Of a stretch of DNA of 8,493 nt, positions 5,496 through 8,493 are shown in pieces. The position numbers and the translations under genes are program-made. The notes below the pieces were generated by a model. It ran no database searches. It saw nothing but the letters and a program-made list of their open reading frames with translations, and had not been told where the DNA came from. The stretch's first letter is position 1. Each line of letters begins with the position of its first letter. Origin of the DNA: CAZTWC01 sp964617105 [NCBI: uncultured Myxococcia bacterium] (lineage in GTDB: Bacteria > CAZTWC01); assembly GCA_964617105.1 (NCBI GenBank), contig CAZTWC010000102.1:2181-10673 (forward strand). Reading direction: 5' to 3'.

Positions 5496-8492
5496 TTACT
5501 TAGGTCTTCTGTTTTGCACTATGGTTAATAACCGCTTCAAGCCAACTTGACGATCCAAAAGAAAATTTCGCACACTGGTCAGGGCTTTTTTATATTCATC
5601 GGCAAATAAAGGATCTTTAAATGAGGAGCCTGGCCGGCGGGAAATATCGTTTACAAAACCTGAAAATGCTTTAATGGGACTTTCTCCGATTTTGGTTTCC
5701 TTGAATATGCGCTTATTCAGTTTTAACAGAGTACCCTTTTTATCATTCTGGTTTACTTTATTGCCATTGATCACCAGTTGGATAACCAGGGAACCTAAGC
5801 CCTCCTTTCTTTTTAAAATGGTCCCCATAAATCGCGAAAGACAATTAACCTCCTGGCCAGATAAAGTCAATTGAACCAGGCTGGAAAGAAGCCTTAAAGC
5901 GCGTCCACGATTGTTAGGCGACAAAATTCGAAGAATAAATTGGTCTAAGTTTTGATGAATATCCGGAGTATTGGAATAGGTTTTAGCCATGGTAAGCAAG
6001 GTTCCACTGGTTATTACCGGTGAGTTTAAAAAATTCTGCAGCCTGCTTGTATTTTCATCTCTCATGGTTTTCAATAGTTTAATTCGGTATACCGGGAGCA
6101 GGAGTTGATTGTCCGCCACCATAGATTTTAGCAAAGAGGGTAGGCTTCTGAATAGTCCCTGATGGAGGAGTTCTTCCTTTTGGGTTATTTTCAAAAAAGT
6201 ATCTAAAATAGATGAATTTTGATAGTCATTCCATATATTTGTATCTCTCTTTAAGAGTCTTTTAACTTTTTTAAAAGTAGTCATCAGCCTGAAAATAGGA
6301 CTTCTGGCCTTTTGTTTGGCCCAATTGGCCGGGGCGGAGCAGGTACTGGTCAGTTGGCTGAATTCCTCTTCTTTAAATAACCATTTGAGAAAATTTTCTA
6401 ACTCTGAATTTCGTCCCTCGGTTACTTTCCGGTAATCGATTAAAAATTGATACATAGCCAGGCCAAGATTGGTTTTTTCAAATCCTTTATACAGATATGG
6501 ATCCAATTGGTTCAATCCTGCCCCGCTAAAAGGCAGCCCATATCGTCCGTCTCTAAAGTAACCCTTGGTCTTTAATTCTGTCTCTGCCGGGGTTCCAATA
6601 ATGGTCTTGTGGTCGTAAGGTAAAAAGGATGGGCCCTGCATCGGTGCCGGCCCGGGTCCGTGTTTATGAAGCAAAGTAATCATCTCAACTAATATTTTGG
6701 TTAAGCGGATGGGATTTTCAATGTCAGAATTGGTTATATCAGCCGGATTGCATCGCTTTTTTCCTAATATTTTGGTGAGGGGCCGGAGAGCCAGGGTCGC
6801 TTTTGAAACAAAACCAGCAATTAAAGAGGTGCCATTATGAGCATATAGATACTTTCCTTCCAGATCCCTGGCGTTCAGATCGATAACCCCAAAATATTTG
6901 GGATTATTTGTGCAGGTAAACTTGGTCAAATCTTTGGCATTGGGGTTTTCAGGCAGTCCGGTGGCCTTTCTAGAAGCATAATCAATCCCCACAATATTCT
7001 CGGCCAAGGCATCCATATATTGAGAACTGAGGTCTTGAAGAGCAAAGGTAAAATTCATACTACCAAACATTTTTCCAGGGTCAAATTCCACCCCATTGCA
7101 AGAAGATATCAAATGAACTATTCGTTGGTAGTTGCTTATTTGTCCAACCGGCAATCTATTATTCACATAGGTAATTGGGGTTTTAAAACCGATCTGGTGC
7201 CTTCCGTTATGCTGATCAAAATAGTTCACATCCAGGGAGTCTGCATATCCCAACATTTTATGCAACCCCTCATCCAAATAGATTAAATCATCAAAGTTCA
7301 CATTAGATTGGTCATTTTTTGATGCATAATAAATTAAATCACCAATAAACCCCCTCTGGATCAACATTAACAAATAGGGATAAAAATCTTCAAAAACATC
7401 TACATTCGGATCAGTAACATTTTCGCTGCCCTTTAAGGCCTCATTCAACTTGGCTATTTCTTGAATTAAAAAGATTAAAGATGAAAGTTCAGTAGAATTG
7501 ATTTTCAAACTTTTTTCAATCTCGTCAGCCAGTTGAACCATCCTGGGGTAATCTAATATTTCGTAAATAATATCCCGTATCTGAAAAACAAGTTCTTTTC
7601 CCTCCAGGCTGGAAAGCAAGTACGCTCCAACCCTAAAGAGCCGGTGATGGGATCTGTTTTTCACCAGAGTTTGTATAGCATCCAAAAGGCTATTTATAGG
7701 AGACTTTTGTATTTCTACATAATCGTAAAAATAGGAATCTTGTAATTGACTGTAAAGAGCCCGGCCATAAGAATCCCGCTTAATTTGGGGAATAGAGCTG
7801 GAATGATGAAAAACAGGAATAGCCAGGCTATCTCCTTCTGCTCCCAGGATCATACCGTTTTTAAACACTAATTTTCCATTTTGGGTATGCAGAAACCGGG
7901 GATATTGATTTTGATCAATCGGTTTATTAACCTTCAAATTACCATCATGATTTTTTGTCCCGGTAAAAACCTGAGGAAAACCTGACGGCTTAAAAACCGG
8001 CTGGGTCAACATCAACCGGTTCTTTAATTGAGACAAAGTATGATTGGGTTGATCATAGGAGTAATCTTTAGCCCCCTCTAAATAGATCCCCAGGTCAGAG
8101 AAAAAAATCAACAAATCCTGTTCATGTTTTTCCAGCCATCTGGTCATGCCAAATAAAACTTTTTCATCGCCTTCCAGGGTTAATGCCAGAAAATTAAACA
8201 ACGAATCAGGATCAGTATCCTGGGCAGTGCTGACAATTTTGGCTAAAATATTAATCATGGCTGGATCGGCCAACATATCGGAGAACAGCCTGGCCCCGGT
8301 ATCAATTAGCCTTTCTAAGGTTCCATCATCATAAAATTGTTCCAGATTCTGTAAAGCCTGATCAATATCGTCCAGGCTGGCTTCTGGAAAAGCGGTGTTT
8401 AAAGCGCTGATCAGGCTGGCTTTGTGTTTTGAGGCTACCTTAAGATTGTGCTGTTTTTCACTTTCAGTAAATCCGATTTGAATATCGGTATG
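5496..8492 (-). CDS. Very large protein of unknown function, N-terminus beyond the window
   Basis: The frame stays open from its stop at 5496 to the right edge, giving 998 visible residues. The ATG at 8276 is internal: 72 further codons are readable upstream of it (for example DDIDQALQNLEQF), so the true start and any export signal are not visible. I do not recognise a family. What can be seen, numbered from Met at 8276: a mostly helical N-terminal part (up to 90); a segment with beta character at 125-190, containing GKLVFKNGMILGAEGDS; a helical stretch at 195-345; a mixed central region at 355-600 with a Gly/Pro-rich piece HGPGPAPMQGPSFLPYD (539-555); and a helical, repeat-like Leu-rich C-terminal part at 625-926, basic at its end. 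Cysteines are few: 393, 455, 509, 646 and 812. No membrane span is obvious. It is translationally linked (one-base gap) to the downstream FadL-type channel, which hints at an exported or surface role, but this is inference. Confidence 0.8.
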   Translation of the reverse strand, partial: HTDIQIGFTESEKQHNLKVASKHKASLISALNTAFPEASLDDIDQALQNLEQFYDDGTLERLIDTGARLFSDMLADPAMINILAKIVSTAQDTDPDSLFNFLALTLEGDEKVLFGMTRWLEKHEQDLLIFFSDLGIYLEGAKDYSYDQPNHTLSQLKNRLMLTQPVFKPSGFPQVFTGTKNHDGNLKVNKPIDQNQYPRFLHTQNGKLVFKNGMILGAEGDSLAIPVFHHSSSIPQIKRDSYGRALYSQLQDSYFYDYVEIQKSPINSLLDAIQTLVKNRSHHRLFRVGAYLLSSLEGKELVFQIRDIIYEILDYPRMVQLADEIEKSLKINSTELSSLIFLIQEIAKLNEALKGSENVTDPNVDVFEDFYPYLLMLIQRGFIGDLIYYASKNDQSNVNFDDLIYLDEGLHKMLGYADSLDVNYFDQHNGRHQIGFKTPITYVNNRLPVGQISNYQRIVHLISSCNGVEFDPGKMFGSMNFTFALQDLSSQYMDALAENIVGIDYASRKATGLPENPNAKDLTKFTCTNNPKYFGVIDLNARDLEGKYLYAHNGTSLIAGFVSKATLALRPLTKILGKKRCNPADITNSDIENPIRLTKILVEMITLLHKHGPGPAPMQGPSFLPYDHKTIIGTPAETELKTKGYFRDGRYGLPFSGAGLNQLDPYLYKGFEKTNLGLAMYQFLIDYRKVTEGRNSELENFLKWLFKEEEFSQLTSTCSAPANWAKQKARSPIFRLMTTFKKVKRLLKRDTNIWNDYQNSSILDTFLKITQKEELLHQGLFRSLPSLLKSMVADNQLLLPVYRIKLLKTMRDENTSRLQNFLNSPVITSGTLLTMAKTYSNTPDIHQNLDQFILRILSPNNRGRALRLLSSLVQLTLSGQEVNCLSRFMGTILKRKEGLGSLVIQLVINGNKVNQNDKKGTLLKLNKRIFKETKIGESPIKAFSGFVNDISRRPGSSFKDPLFADEYKKALTSVRNFLLDRQVGLKRLLTIVQNRRPK

Positions 8493-8493
8493 G

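Noticed and set aside
7020-7286. Open frame of 88 codons on the + strand, and smaller ones at 4859-5041, 5674-5874 and 8146-8334
   Set aside because: All lie opposite the large unknown gene or the FadL-type gene and show no domain, signal or ribosome-site support.
8274-8276. ATG as start of the large - strand gene
   Set aside because: Seventy-two more codons without a stop, with a protein-like helical sequence, precede it up to the window edge.

Overview
The window is almost entirely protein-coding. It suggests a diderm (Gram-negative) bacterium with fairly AT-rich DNA; I judged base composition by eye and did not count it. The diderm inference rests on an outer-membrane beta-barrel of the OmpP1/FadL type, a TolB-like beta-propeller protein and two envelope proteins with export or membrane signals. 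The PEGA/FHA/TPR combination is common in delta-proteobacteria-like lineages (Myxococcota, Desulfobacterota, Bdellovibrionota) and some uncultured phyla, but nothing here fixes the taxon. I see no RNA genes, mobile elements, CRISPR arrays, or gene-free stretch longer than about 25 bases.

The left half (1-4066, + strand) holds three tightly packed genes that look like one operon. First is the 3' part of a TolB-like PD40 beta-propeller gene, cut by the window edge. Two bases later comes an exported 500-residue protein with a TPR-like helical region, a PEGA domain and a charged tail. Sixteen bases after that comes a 595-residue protein with a cytoplasmic FHA domain, one membrane span and a long TPR-like domain predicted to lie in the periplasm. 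Together they look like an envelope-spanning assembly: phosphothreonine recognition inside, protein-protein scaffolding outside. A repeated K-T-x-x-M-D-x-S motif on both sides of the FHA domain may be its own phosphorylation or docking site.

The right half (4088-8492, - strand) holds two genes transcribed toward the first operon. A very large protein that I do not recognise (998 residues visible, start beyond the right edge) is followed after a single base by a FadL/OmpP1-type outer-membrane channel. The coupling suggests that the large protein and the channel work together, perhaps in hydrophobic substrate uptake or in a surface structure.

The two operons converge with only 21 bases between stop codons and no obvious intrinsic terminator. 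Both operon heads lie outside the window, so no promoters could be assigned.
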